Shown here: positions 48,720 through 59,211 of the stretch, one piece after another
Position numbering within the stretch: the first letter of the stretch is position 1
Layout: each line of letters begins with the position of its first letter
Assembly (NCBI RefSeq): GCF_018812025.1
Contig: NC_063063.1
Span: 1,294,001-1,358,000 of the forward strand
DNA: 64,000 bases
From: Megalobrama amblycephala
Lineage: Eukaryota; Chordata; Actinopteri; Cypriniformes; Xenocyprididae
Direction of reading: 5' to 3'
The notes under the pieces: generated by a model
Told to the model about the DNA's origin: nothing
The model's database searches: none
The model's input: the letters and a program-made list of their open reading frames with translations, nothing else
Translations under genes and position numbers: made by a program

Positions 48720-48846
48720 AGAGGCGGCTCGGTTAAGCCACGCCTCCACTAAACCTCGAATCATTGGTAATGCACAGTGCAGCTGTCGCTTATAACGCGT
48801 TATAGACGCACACAGTCGCGATCATCGTCAGGTCAGTCAGAGGAAC
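48720..48846 (+). promoter_or_regulatory. pts promoter and 5' leader
   Basis: The 125 bp before the pts ATG are more GC-rich than their surroundings. They contain GCCACGCCTCC (a GC/CACCC-type box), an ATTGG (CCAAT-box-like) sequence and TTATAA near 48791. The right edge merges into the leader. Exact transcription start is not visible. Confidence 0.4.
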
Positions 48847-50688
48847 ATGTCCGAGCGCATCGGCTTCATCACTCGCGTGCAGAGCTTCAGCGCCTGCCAT
48901 CGATTACACAGGTAGTGTGAAGAAATACACCCTCTGACCCTCCACTAACTCTGATTTTACATCTTATATGTCGAGCTCACATTTATCTTTATAACTTTAC
49001 ACTGTGAATCTTTTACACTTCAATGCGAAATTGCGTTCAACTGGTTTGAATTATGAATACTGTGGCAGGAAGTCAGCAACATGCTGCGTCATCACGAGGG
49101 AATTATGGGGATTGTAGTTTAAATTTATTACCAATAAATGTCTGTCTAATATCTGCCTATTTTAAGTCATTTCTATCATTTGTTTTTAATTAATCAATGC
49201 AATTTATTTTAGCAAATCTTTAAGTGATGAGGAGAATAAACAAATATTTGGAAAATGCAACAATCCTAACGGCCATGGTCATAATTATAAAGGTGAGTAG
49301 TTATGTAATGCCAATAAACTATGTGATTGCTTTAGAAATGATTGTATCTTAAATATTTCATGGATGCACACAAGTAAATAGGATTATGTTATTTATGTTT
49401 TCTAGTTGAAGTGACGGTTCGAGGAAAGGTATGGCATAATCATCTCACATTTTAATATCGGACAATCTAGTGTGTTGTGAACTGTAAATATTTGTCTGTT
49501 TTCATAGATCGACAGGAACACGGGAATGGTTATGAATCTTACTGACCTAAAGGAATGTATTGAGGTACGACTGTTTCTACACAGTCTAATTTGTAGTTTA
49601 CATTAAAAAACTTGTATTAAAGTTAATATATAGGGTTATAAAAAGTAATCATCACAGTGGCAAAAGTGTCCCAATTTACCTGAATTTACTATATGAATGT
49701 TAAATGCATTATATATATAATATACACACACATGCATATATACATACAGTACAGTCCAAAAGTTTGGAACCACTAAGATTTTTAATGTTTTTAAAAGAAG
49801 TTTCGTCTGCTCACCAAGGCTACATTTATTTAATGAAAAATACAGTAAAAAACAGTAATATTGTGAAATATTATTACAATTTAAAATAACTGTGTACTAT
49901 TTAAATATATTTGACAAAGTAATTTATTCCTGTGATGCAAAGCTGAATTTTCAGCATCGTTACTCCAGTCTTCAGTGTCACATGATCCTTCAGAAATCAT
50001 TCTAATATGCTGATTTACTGCTCAATAAACATTTATGATTATTTTCAATGTTGAAAACAGTTGTGTACTTTTTTTTCAGGATTCCTTGATGAATAGAAAG
50101 TTCAAAAGAACAGCATTTATCTGAAATACAAAGCTTCTGTAGCATTATACACTACCGTTCAAAAGTTTGGGGTCAGTAAGAATTTTTATTTTTATTTTTT
50201 TGAAAAGAAATTAAAGAAATGAATACTTTTATTCAGCAAGGATGCATTAAATCAATCAAAAGTGGCAGTAAAGACATTTATAATGTTACAAAAGATTAGA
50301 TTTCAGATAAACACTGTTCTTTTGAACTTTCTATTCATCAAATAATCCTGAAAAAAAAATATTGTACACAAATATTTTGTACAATTGTACACATTAAATG
50401 TTTCTTGAGCAGCAGATCATCATATTAGAATGATTTCTGAAGGATCATGTGACACTGAAGACTGGAGTAACGATGCTGAAAATTCAGCTTTGCATCACAG
50501 GAATAAATTACTTTGTGAAATATATTCAAATAGAAAACAGTTATTTTAAATTGTAATAATATTTCACAATATTACAGTTTTTTACTGTATTTTTAATTAA
50601 ATAAATGTAGCCTTGGTGAGCAGACGAAACTTCTTTTAAAAACATTAAAAATCTTAGTGGTTCCAAACTTTTGGACTGTACTATATAT

Positions 50689-50750
<62 letters not shown>

Positions 50751-51176
50751 TATATATATGTGTGTGTATGTATGTAATCTCTATTAAATTCACTGAATTA
50801 CTATTGAAATAACTCATATATAAAACAATGCATGATATATGAGCACATGCACAAGGTCTAAATATTCAAAAATGGTTAATAAGTTATGTTTTTTTTTTTA
50901 AGGAAGCCATCATGAAACCTCTTGACCATAAAAATCTGGACCGGGATGTCCCTTACTTTGCAGATGTTGTCAGGTACGACTGCACTTTTTGTCACATATC
51001 TGTCATGATGCATTAATTTTAACGACATATTCATGTTTATTTGTTCACGCAGCACCACAGAAAACCTGTCCGTCTTTATTTGGGACGGCATGGCGAAGCT
51101 TCTCCCGCCGGGCAGCCTGTATGAGATCAAAGTGTATGAAACGGACAAGAATATTGTTGTATATAGAGGAGAATAG
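48847..51176 (+). CDS. pts: 6-pyruvoyl-tetrahydropterin synthase, 6 exons, 139 aa
   Basis: Exons 48847-48911, 49213-49292, 49406-49428, 49508-49564, 50903-50973 and 51053-51176 join in frame (420 nt) with GT/AG borders. The enzyme converts 7,8-dihydroneopterin triphosphate to 6-pyruvoyl-tetrahydropterin in cytosolic tetrahydrobiopterin synthesis, between GTP cyclohydrolase I and sepiapterin reductase. Zinc ligands are visible as His18 (SACHRLH) and His43/His45 (GHGHNY). The catalytic Cys37 lies in FGKCNNPNG, Asp83-His84 lie in PLDHKNLD, and the pterin-anchoring Glu128 lies in KVYETDKN. The length fits the family (human 145 aa), as do the six exons. The ATG has A at -3. The 1.3-kb intron 4 holds a Tc1-like foldback and a (CA)n tract. 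The gene could matter for pteridine pigment cells in fish; that is general knowledge, not shown here. Confidence 0.96.
49752..50678. mobile_element. Tc1-like foldback in pts intron 4 (927 bp)
   Basis: TA flanks (49750-49751, 50679-50680). Perfect inverted ends CAGTCCAAAAGTTTGGAACC and GGTTCCAAACTTTTGGACTG. Arms of about 300 bp carry the CATGTGACACTGAAGACTGG family. Its ends resemble the 18583-19523 element (CAAAAGTTTGG core). No transposase. Confidence 0.85.
50693..50746. repeat. (CA)n microsatellite
   Basis: About 25 CA units abutting the Tc1-like element in pts intron 4. Confidence 0.9.
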
Positions 51177-51577
51177 AGTCATTGATCTCAGTACAGCAGA
51201 AAAGCTTTCGTGGCTTTAGAAAGTGTATTAGGTGAGAGCGGCACCTGCTGCGCTTCATTCAGAACATGGACAACAATATGGGATTAATGTAAGTCACTGA
51301 GACTGAGGCTCATCTGTGAGACTGATCCTATTAAACACAGAGATTACACACACACAGACCCAAACTAATTAAGTCTCAGCAACTCATCTTTTACGTTTCT
51401 CAAAGCCTTTTTAACAAAAGAAGGCTTGTTTGTATTTTCAAAATATTTGTATTAATGAATAATGAAAATGTTTTGATCATATTCATTTTTTTAGTACTTA
51501 AATCTGTTGGCATTTTAATGTTTTTCAAAGCTTTTGCTGACCAATAGATGGTGCTGCAAATGTATCGATTGCATTCC

Positions 51578-51583
51578 AATAAA
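51578..51583 (+). terminator. pts polyadenylation signal
   Basis: AATAAA, about 400 nt past the pts stop codon at 51174-51176, is the first clear canonical signal downstream. Confidence 0.5.
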
Positions 51584-52590
51584 CTTTATATATCAAGATG
51601 GAAATCTTGTGAAATCGTGGAAAAGATGCTATAGATTTTCATATGTTGTTGTTCTAGATGTTTGACTGTGAATTCTGTGTTGGAGATTATTTGGTTACAC
51701 TTTATTTTAAGGTGTCATGGTTACAGTGTAATTATAAATTGAAATACTGAGTAATATTAATGAACAACATGTACTTACTATAGGATTAGGGTTTGGCCGA
51801 GGGTTAGTTGCATGTAATTATGCATAATTTGCTGTTATTACTATGGTAAATGCATGTAATATATGTAACAATGACACTGTAAAATAAAATGTTGCCCATT
51901 ATTTATGAGTGATTTATGCCAATGTCTTTAATCTGGGGAGATGCTTGCACCACAGTGACTTAAAACAATAAATGTTGTGTGATATACAGTATTAACCTCG
52001 CTGATGTGAGGATTATTATGGAGTCAATATAATGCCGCATATTTTTGCAAATGAAAAATAAAGTATTGAGCAAAAAACAGTTGTTTTGCAATCAAAAATA
52101 AAGAATTGCAAATGAAAAAGTATTGAGAGAAGAGTCTCTGTAGCTTCGGAGATCCATCAGAAAAAAACGGATCTTCGCACCTTCTCTCCGGTTTGGAACT
52201 CTGGGATCGGTTCGGTCATCTAAAAATGTCCCACTGAAAAGACACTTGGTTAATATGTCTATAAATTGTGTCAATTTTGCTTTAAAAAGAAATGACATGT
52301 TGGGCAGCTAATTATTGTTTTTAAGTTGTAAGTAGTGGGCGTGGCCACAATAATGCGCCAAGGGAGAGCGACCAATAGAAACAGGTCTTTTATTCTGGTG
52401 CTTAGATACTGATGTGGAGCTTCACTTAGATTAAAAGATTTTCAACTCGCAAGCAAAGGTTTTAGAGTCACAAACAATGACAGCAGAACAGAAAGTAAAT
52501 TTGTGTGTGCGTGATGAAAACAGCATAAAGAAAAACAAAGATTTACTCACACTGCAAAGAGTTTTGCAACCTATTTATTTTTGTAATTAA
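51584..52590. other. pts-rfng intergenic DNA, repeat remnants, no gene
   Basis: 51690-51890 contains TTACACTTTATTTTAAGGTG and CACTGTAAAATAAAATG, resembling a MITE. The rest is unassigned; the minus frame at 52092-52298 has no domain. Confidence 0.35.
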
Positions 52591-52820
52591 ATGGGACCTA
52601 TAATGCCCCTTTCACAAGATGTAATATAAGTCTCTGGTGTCTCCAGAATGTGTCTGTGAAGTTTCAGCTCAAAATCCCCCACAGATCATTTATTATAGCA
52701 TTTATTATAGCAAAAACACCGTTTTTGTGTGTGTCCCTTTAAATGCAAATGAGCTCCGCTTTCCAGAAGAGGGCGGAGCTTTAACAGCTAGTGCTTTGGT
52801 TGCTTAACAACAACAAAGCT
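52591..52820 (+). repeat. TTAA-family MITE fragment
   Basis: ATGGGACCTATAATGCCCCT through GGGCGGAGCTTTAACAGCT matches the left half of the 18545 element without the inner insertion, thus giving the empty-site reference. TTAA precedes it at 52587-52590. Confidence 0.75.
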
Positions 52821-52999
52821 GTTCGTGATGTCACCGACTTACGGAAAAAACAGAACTGGCGCCGCGTTCGTTCCGTAAGTAAAACAGGGAAGGCGTAGGA
52901 CATACAGCGTAAGTTTTTTGAAGAATACGGAAAGCGGAAGCACGTACAAGGTAATCATTTGTGTTTATAAAGCATATACAGTTTTTTTTACAGTTATTT

Positions 53000-53265
53000 T
53001 TATTTTTATTTTTCGAAAATGACCGATAAGACTCTTATTCCTCGTCTGGGATCGTTTAAAGCTCTTTAAAGCTGCACTGAAACTGTCATTTTGACCTTCA
53101 ACCGTCTTGTGCCCAGTGAAGTCCATTATAAGGAGAATAATCCTGGAATATTTTCATCAAAAATCTTAATTTCTTTTCCACTGAAGAAAGAAAGACATCT
53201 TGGATGACATGGAGGTGAGATAATTATCAGGAAAATTTTATTTAAAAGTGGACTAATCATTAACG
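53000..53265 (+). repeat. Right arm of the 13928-type foldback
   Basis: AAGACTCTTATTCCTCGTCT, AAGCTGCACTGAAACTG and GGAGAATAATCCTGGAAT match 16105-16330. Confidence 0.7.
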
Positions 53266-53982
53266 ACCCGTCGTCAGTTTTGCCTATACAGGCCTATATC
53301 AGGTTGGCTGGAGGCAAATGCTTGCGTTTCCTCTCACAGACACACGAGGGCAGCAGATATCTTTCAGTGTCTGTCTTTGATTTAAAAAAAGTGTAAAATT
53401 GTTTTACAAGCCATGTCAGTTCAGTTTTATGTTCAGTTCAGGGAAATTCACAATGCAACAGTTACAATAATTAATAAACCCACCTATAATATAATTTTAA
53501 TTAAACATTAAAACAGCTAAAAGTAAAAACGTTAACCTAAGGTAAGACTAAGTAATGTAAGAATGCAGCATTATATAAAATAATATTAATGATAATAATA
53601 TTAATACAAAAATATGCAACTGGTTAAAGTTTATTATTGTTATTATTATTTGAGAACTTGAATGACAGAATTATATGCATGAAAATGATTTGAAAAGATT
53701 CAAAATCAGACACTCTTTCTAAATTTACACTTGTGTATAAATTGTCTCTCTCATAATGTAAACCCAAGAAGAACTTATATTCCTGAGATTTCAGGAATCC
53801 ACAAAACTATAAATCCCAGAGATTCTTGTAGTAAATGATCATATATTTAATTTGGAGACCACAGAACGAGCAATTTACATAAAAAATCATCAGAAATACA
53901 CATTTGTCTTTTCTATTGTAAATAAAAAATATTCTGATACACCATCATCAGCACAAGGACATTGATGATGATCTCGTCACAT

Positions 53983-53999
53983 CCGCCAGAGGGCGCTGG
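53983..53999 (+). promoter_or_regulatory. CTCF-like site upstream of rfng
   Basis: CCGCCAGAGGGCGCTGG fits the vertebrate CTCF core (CCAS-YAG-RKGGC type) closely. It is single-copy in this intergenic region and about 100 bp before the putative rfng first exon, between pts and rfng. Binding is not shown. Confidence 0.45.
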
Positions 54000-54099
54000 T
54001 TTCCAAAGCATGCCCCTTTGGCATCTACAGACAGAAAGGACAATGTATTTGTTAGTATGTGTTTGTCAGAGTCACAGAGGTCATCAGAACCAGCACAAC

Positions 54100-54329
54100 A
54101 CAGCAGCAGTGATTCAGAGCTGAACCGGGAGGAACATTGTAATAAATAATCGGAGAAGTTCGAGAAGCGTCAAGCGAAGAAGTCAAACAGGAACAATAAG
54201 AGCTGAGTGTGGATGACTCATGCGGACTTTACTCGACGAGACGAACAAAGATCTCCAGCAGTGCTGTCGCTTTACTCTGATCTGACGGGGTTATTCGTTT
54301 AAAAGTCCCGAGGATCCGGATCGCTCTCG
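54100..54329 (+). other. Probable untranslated first exon and promoter of rfng
   Basis: This is a GC-richer, complex block ending in a good donor (CTCTCG|GTAAGA at 54329/54330). It lies upstream of a coding exon that itself begins with an acceptor (TTCACGCAG at 59161-59167 region) in untranslated sequence. It has no long ORF and carries an ATGACTCA AP-1-like site near 54214. The pairing of donor and acceptor over 4.8 kb is inference; the left edge is approximate. Confidence 0.5.
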
Positions 54330-54999
54330 GTAAGAGACTCTTATGACTGATTCCTATCTTTGTTTACAAAGTGTTTATTGTGTGTTTTGTGTGAACTCTC
54401 TGTTCAGTACAGAAAATGCCTCGAAAAACAGTGTCTTTACTGCAGCTGAAACCTTAGAGCAGGTCACTTCAGTCCTGAAGCCTAAAATGACTTTTGCACT
54501 GGTAATAATATGATTTTTGGACATGGTCAGTTACCATGGCAGTGCCCTATTCATGTAGTATTGTAGTACCATGGTATTTTTGAAACACATTAAAGTTACA
54601 TGTAAACAATATGTTTTTTGTATCGGTCACTGTTCTTTTTTGTTGATTATTTCACTTTTTTCCCCTATAAATGTCACCTTAAAACTTGATTTTTTTAGGT
54701 TTAAGATTATATTGTTTTATCCTTATACCAGACACATTTTCTATCTTAAAACATGGAAAATCATTAAAAAAATATTAAATATTGCATCTTTAAAACTTGA
54801 AATAATTATAAACAATTTCAATATATATTCTGCTACAATCAATTATATCTTTTTTTTTTCTATCGATAAAAGCTGTCTCTCACTTGTGACATCATATTCA
54901 ACACAACAAACTATTTTTTAGCATGTTTATATAGGCGCAGGCTGTTTTACACACCTTGTCAGTTCAGTAAACACTTCATAGGTAATGGTTAGAGGGTTA

Positions 55000-55273
55000 A
55001 TTTCTGTCATTAATTACTCTCTTTCATGCCGTTCCACACCCGTAAGACTTTCGTTCATCTTCAGAACACAAATTAAGATATTTTTGATGAAATCTGAGCG
55101 CTTTCTCACCCTCCGTTGACACGCAACTACCACTTTGACGCTTCAAAAAGTTCATAAAGAGATCGTAAAACTAATCCATATGAATTGAGTGGTTTAGTCC
55201 AAATTTTCTGAAGATGAATGAAAGACTTATGGATTTGGAACGACATGAAGCTGAGTAATTAATGACAGAATTT
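55000..55273. mobile_element. CTGTCATTAATTACTC MITE (274 bp)
   Basis: Ends ATTTCTGTCATTAATTACTC and GAGTAATTAATGACAGAATT are inverted. CTTCGTTCATCTTCAGAAC and TTCTGAAGATGAATGAAAG extend the pairing. Reference for the truncated copy at 11386. Confidence 0.75.
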
Positions 55274-55305
55274 ACATTATTGGGTGAACTAACACAGTCA
55301 AAATA

Positions 55306-57985
55306 AAATGTCGGGAATAAACTCATTAAATTTTGAGAATAAAGTTGTGTTTCAAGAAAAAACTCCTTAAATTTTGAGAAAAAACTCTAAATAAAATGAG
55401 AATAAACATTACATTTTGAGAATTAAGTCATTGTGTTTCAAGAAAAAACATTTTCAATTTCAAGAAAAAAGTCAAATTAAAATATTGAGAATAAACTCAA
55501 TAAAATTTGAGAAAAAAGTAATTCAGAATAAAGTCGTGTTTCGAGGAAAAACGCGTTAAATTTTGATAATAAAGTCTAAATAAAATGTTGAGAAAAAACT
55601 CCATAAATTTTGAGAAAACTAAATAAAATGTTGAGAATAAACTCATAAAATTTTGAGATTTAAATAATTGTTTCAAGAGAAAACTTGTTAAATTTTCAAG
55701 AAAAAAGTCAAATTAAAATATTGAGAATAAACTCAATAAAATTTGAGAAAGTCGTTCAGAATAAAGTCGTGTTTTGAGGAAAAACACGTTAAATTTTGAG
55801 AATAAAGTCTAAATAAAATGTCGAGAATAAACACGCATTCGATCAGTCATTGCTGATGGGGGACATGACAGAGTTCAATCACTTAGTCAAGATGTATTTT
55901 AGGCTTTCTTTCAATAACAATTCTCACTTCCAACTTTTGCCATATTTTATGTGTATTTGTTCGTTGAAGCTCAAGAAGAGTAGGCCTGTTCCTGCGCTCC
56001 CTGTGTGCGCTACAGATGAAGCGCTATATGCCGCATTCTCGTTCAGTGCAAAACAGTGAATCTAATCACCATACAGGCAAAAAGTTCACTTCAAGAATGA
56101 AAAAAGTGGCGTCGATGTGTTTTACTGTAAATGTGCAAACAGAAAGGACAATCTATATTATATCTCTACAGAAGCACAGATTTTATTAAATAGCTACACA
56201 GAGAGATCAATGTCTGCACACACTCGTCCAGCCTAGGGTGAAGTCATTATGATTATCTGCACATAGTTTATTAATAAGGTGTGTACAGAATTTGATCTTT
56301 TAATAATAAGTGTTTTTACCATTAAGCGTTCAGAATGTCTCGTTTTTTTGCGAGTACATTGTGCAAATTGTACCGTTTTCTTTCTTCTAAACACACCAAG
56401 CCGCTTGCAAATTCCCTTTAAAGTTCATATGCTACTTATTATTGGGTTATAATTAGCTAAAGCTGTATTTCTTTGTTATTGAAAGAAAGCCTAAAATATA
56501 GACCTAGCTTGACTGTCATCCAACTCTGTCATGTCCTCTAGGATCAATATTCAATGAATATGACACTGATCGAATGCGTGTTTATTCTCGACATTTTATT
56601 TAGACTTTTTTCTCAAAACACGACGACTTTATTCTCAATTTTGTGTTTATTCTTGATATTTTATTTCAACTTTTTTCTCAAACCACAACGACTTTATTAG
56701 AAACTTAGTACGTTTATTGTCGACATTTTATTTTGACTGTTTTTCTTGAAATTTAACAAGGTTTTTCTTGAAACAATGACTTTATTCTCAACATTTTATT
56801 TTGACTTTTTTCTCAATTTAACTAGTTTATTCACGACATTTTATTTAGACTTTTTTTCTCGAAATTTAACCAGTTTTTTCTTGAAACGATGACTTTATTC
56901 TTGAAATTTTGAGTTTATTCTCAACATTATATTTTGACTTTTTTCTCAAAATTTAACCAGTTTTTTCTTGAAACACAATGACTTTATTCTCAATTTTATG
57001 TTTATTCTCGACATTTTATTTTGACTGTGTTTCTCGAAATTTAACCAGTTTTTTTCTTGAAACAAGATGACTTTATTCTCAAAATTTAGTGTTTGTTTTC
57101 AACATTTTATTTTGACTTTTTTCCCCAAAATTTAACAAGATTTTTCTCAACACAATGACTTTATTCTCAAAATTGTATGTTTATTGTCGACATTTTATTT
57201 CGACTGTCTTTCTCGAAATTTAACAAGTTTTTTCTTGAAACAATGACTTTATTCTCAACATTTTATTTAGACTTTTTTCTCAATTTAACTAGTTTATTTA
57301 CAACATTTTATTTAGACTTTTTTTCTCGAAATTTAACCAGTTTTTTTCTTGAAACAAGATGACTTTATTCTCAAAATTTAGTGTTTGTTGTCAACATTTT
57401 ATTTCGAATTTTTTGTCAAAATTTAACAAGTTTTTTTCTTGAAACAATGACTTTATTCTCGAAATTTTATGAGTTTATTCTCAACATTATATTTTGACTT
57501 TTTTCTCAATTTAATGAGTTTATTCTTGACATTTCATTTAGACTTTTTCTCAAAATTTAACCAGTTTTTTCTTGAAACACGACGACTTTATTCTCAAAAT
57601 TTAGTGTTTTTCAACATTTTATTTTGACTTTTTTCCTCAAAATTTAACAAGATTTTTCTCAACACAATGACTTTATTCTCAAAATTTTATGTTTATTCTC
57701 GACATTTTATTTCGACTATTTTCTCGAAATTGAAGGATTTTTTTTTTCTCAAAACACAACGACTTTATTCTTGAAATTTAGTATGTTTATTGTCGACATT
57801 TTATTTCGACTTTATTCTCGAAATTTAAGGAGTTTATTTATTGACATTTTATATTTTATTTCAACTTCTTTTTCGAAATTTAACGACTTTTTCTCGAAAC
57901 ACAACAACTTTATTAAAATTTTGTTTACTTTTTTTCTCAAGTTCTGGAGTTTAATCTTGCATTATAATGACTTTAATCTCAAGAT
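55306..57985. repeat. Giant inverted repeat built of tandem units
   Basis: Left arm 55306-55920, right arm 56483-57985. Units such as TTTTGAGAATAAAGTC and AAATAAAATGTTGAGAATAA on the left appear reversed on the right (GACTTTATTCTCAAAA). Unique inner-arm sequence also pairs: AAACACGCATTCGATCAGT with ACTGATCGAATGCGTGTTT, and TTAGGCTTTCTTTCAATAAC with its complement. The spacer is about 560 bp. The right array is more than twice as long as the left. Lies in the presumed rfng 5' intron. Confidence 0.85.
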
Positions 57986-58838
57986 GGTTTTATTTTTTTT
58001 ATTATTGCTTGGCCCTAATCCTCTTCCGTAGTTTATTGTGTGATGATTTATATCAGTTTTTCTTCTTATTATGACTGTCTCTCAGTTGTGGCATCATATT
58101 TAACACACAACAATTTTTGCACTTAAAAAAAGTTTCTTCAAAAGCATTTTCCAGTCAAGCTGTAATTTTATCACATGATGCAAAAAGAAATTATTTAATT
58201 ATATTCAGCAGTGAATCCGCAGCGCTCACACACTCCCGTGTGGAAAGCACAAACACAGACAAGCGGCGTCATACAAACTGTGCTGACCAGAATTAACTGT
58301 TATATAGAAGGAAATATTCAGCATGAAATATTTTATACATGTGGGTGTTGTTTCTGTTGAAATGGAGGAAGCAGTCGTGTGTCACATTTAGGAGAGTTTT
58401 CAGCTGGTCTTGAGTTTGAATATGATTTCATGCCGACACTGCAGCCTTCAGCTTCCACATCTGTGACTGCTTGAGGTATCAGTTCAACTCTGAAAATAGA
58501 AGACAGGAAACGGCTCGTATTGATGGCTAAGGCTGTTATTAGGGTTGACAGATTGCTTGCCAGAGCCAAAATGAAACTGAATGCATTTGCTTTCATTGGA
58601 TTGCACAATGTGCTTTAGGCGGAATAAAGGGAACTGAGTGCTCTTTTACAGAGACTTGTTTGTTTTGGGGCTGGAGCAAAAATTGATACAGAATAGTAAC
58701 ATGATATTTTGTGGGGGAATATTGTATTGATACACGGACGACGAGTATCATTCTTTTCAGAGCCTGACTTTCAGCTTGGGAATTGTGAGTATTGTGGAAA
58801 TTTTAACGTAAGCTCTGTGCATATAATGTGGGAAATAA

Positions 58839-59012
58839 TAATTTATCCACTAACCATTCCAACTCCGGTTTGAACAATGTAAGGCTGAACACTTTCGTCA
58901 TTTTGGCTGCGTGAGATTCTCCAGCTTTGTTGTTGTTGAGCTGTTAAAGCTCCGCCCTCTTCTGGAAAGGGGGCGGGAGCAGAAGCTCATTTGCATTTAA
59001 AGGGACACGCAC
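58839..59012 (-). repeat. TTAA-family MITE fragment, inverted
   Basis: TCCAACTCCGGTTTGAACAA through GCATTTAAAGGGACAC is the reverse complement of 12110-12330; it lies about 150 bp before the first rfng coding exon. Confidence 0.75.
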
Positions 59013-59211
59013 AATGTTATGCATGTTACGGCATGTTATTGCAATATCCCAAAATGTTTAAAATCCCAATTGTATTGTATCGCGGCTTTCATGTTTGGAT
59101 AATGATTATTAAATTATTAAGAGAATTTAAGATGTAGTGATATGTCCGTGTGTTTTTGTTCACGCAGTGATGCAGTGAAGATGGCAGGCGCTGGTATTGA
59201 GTACAGGAAGA

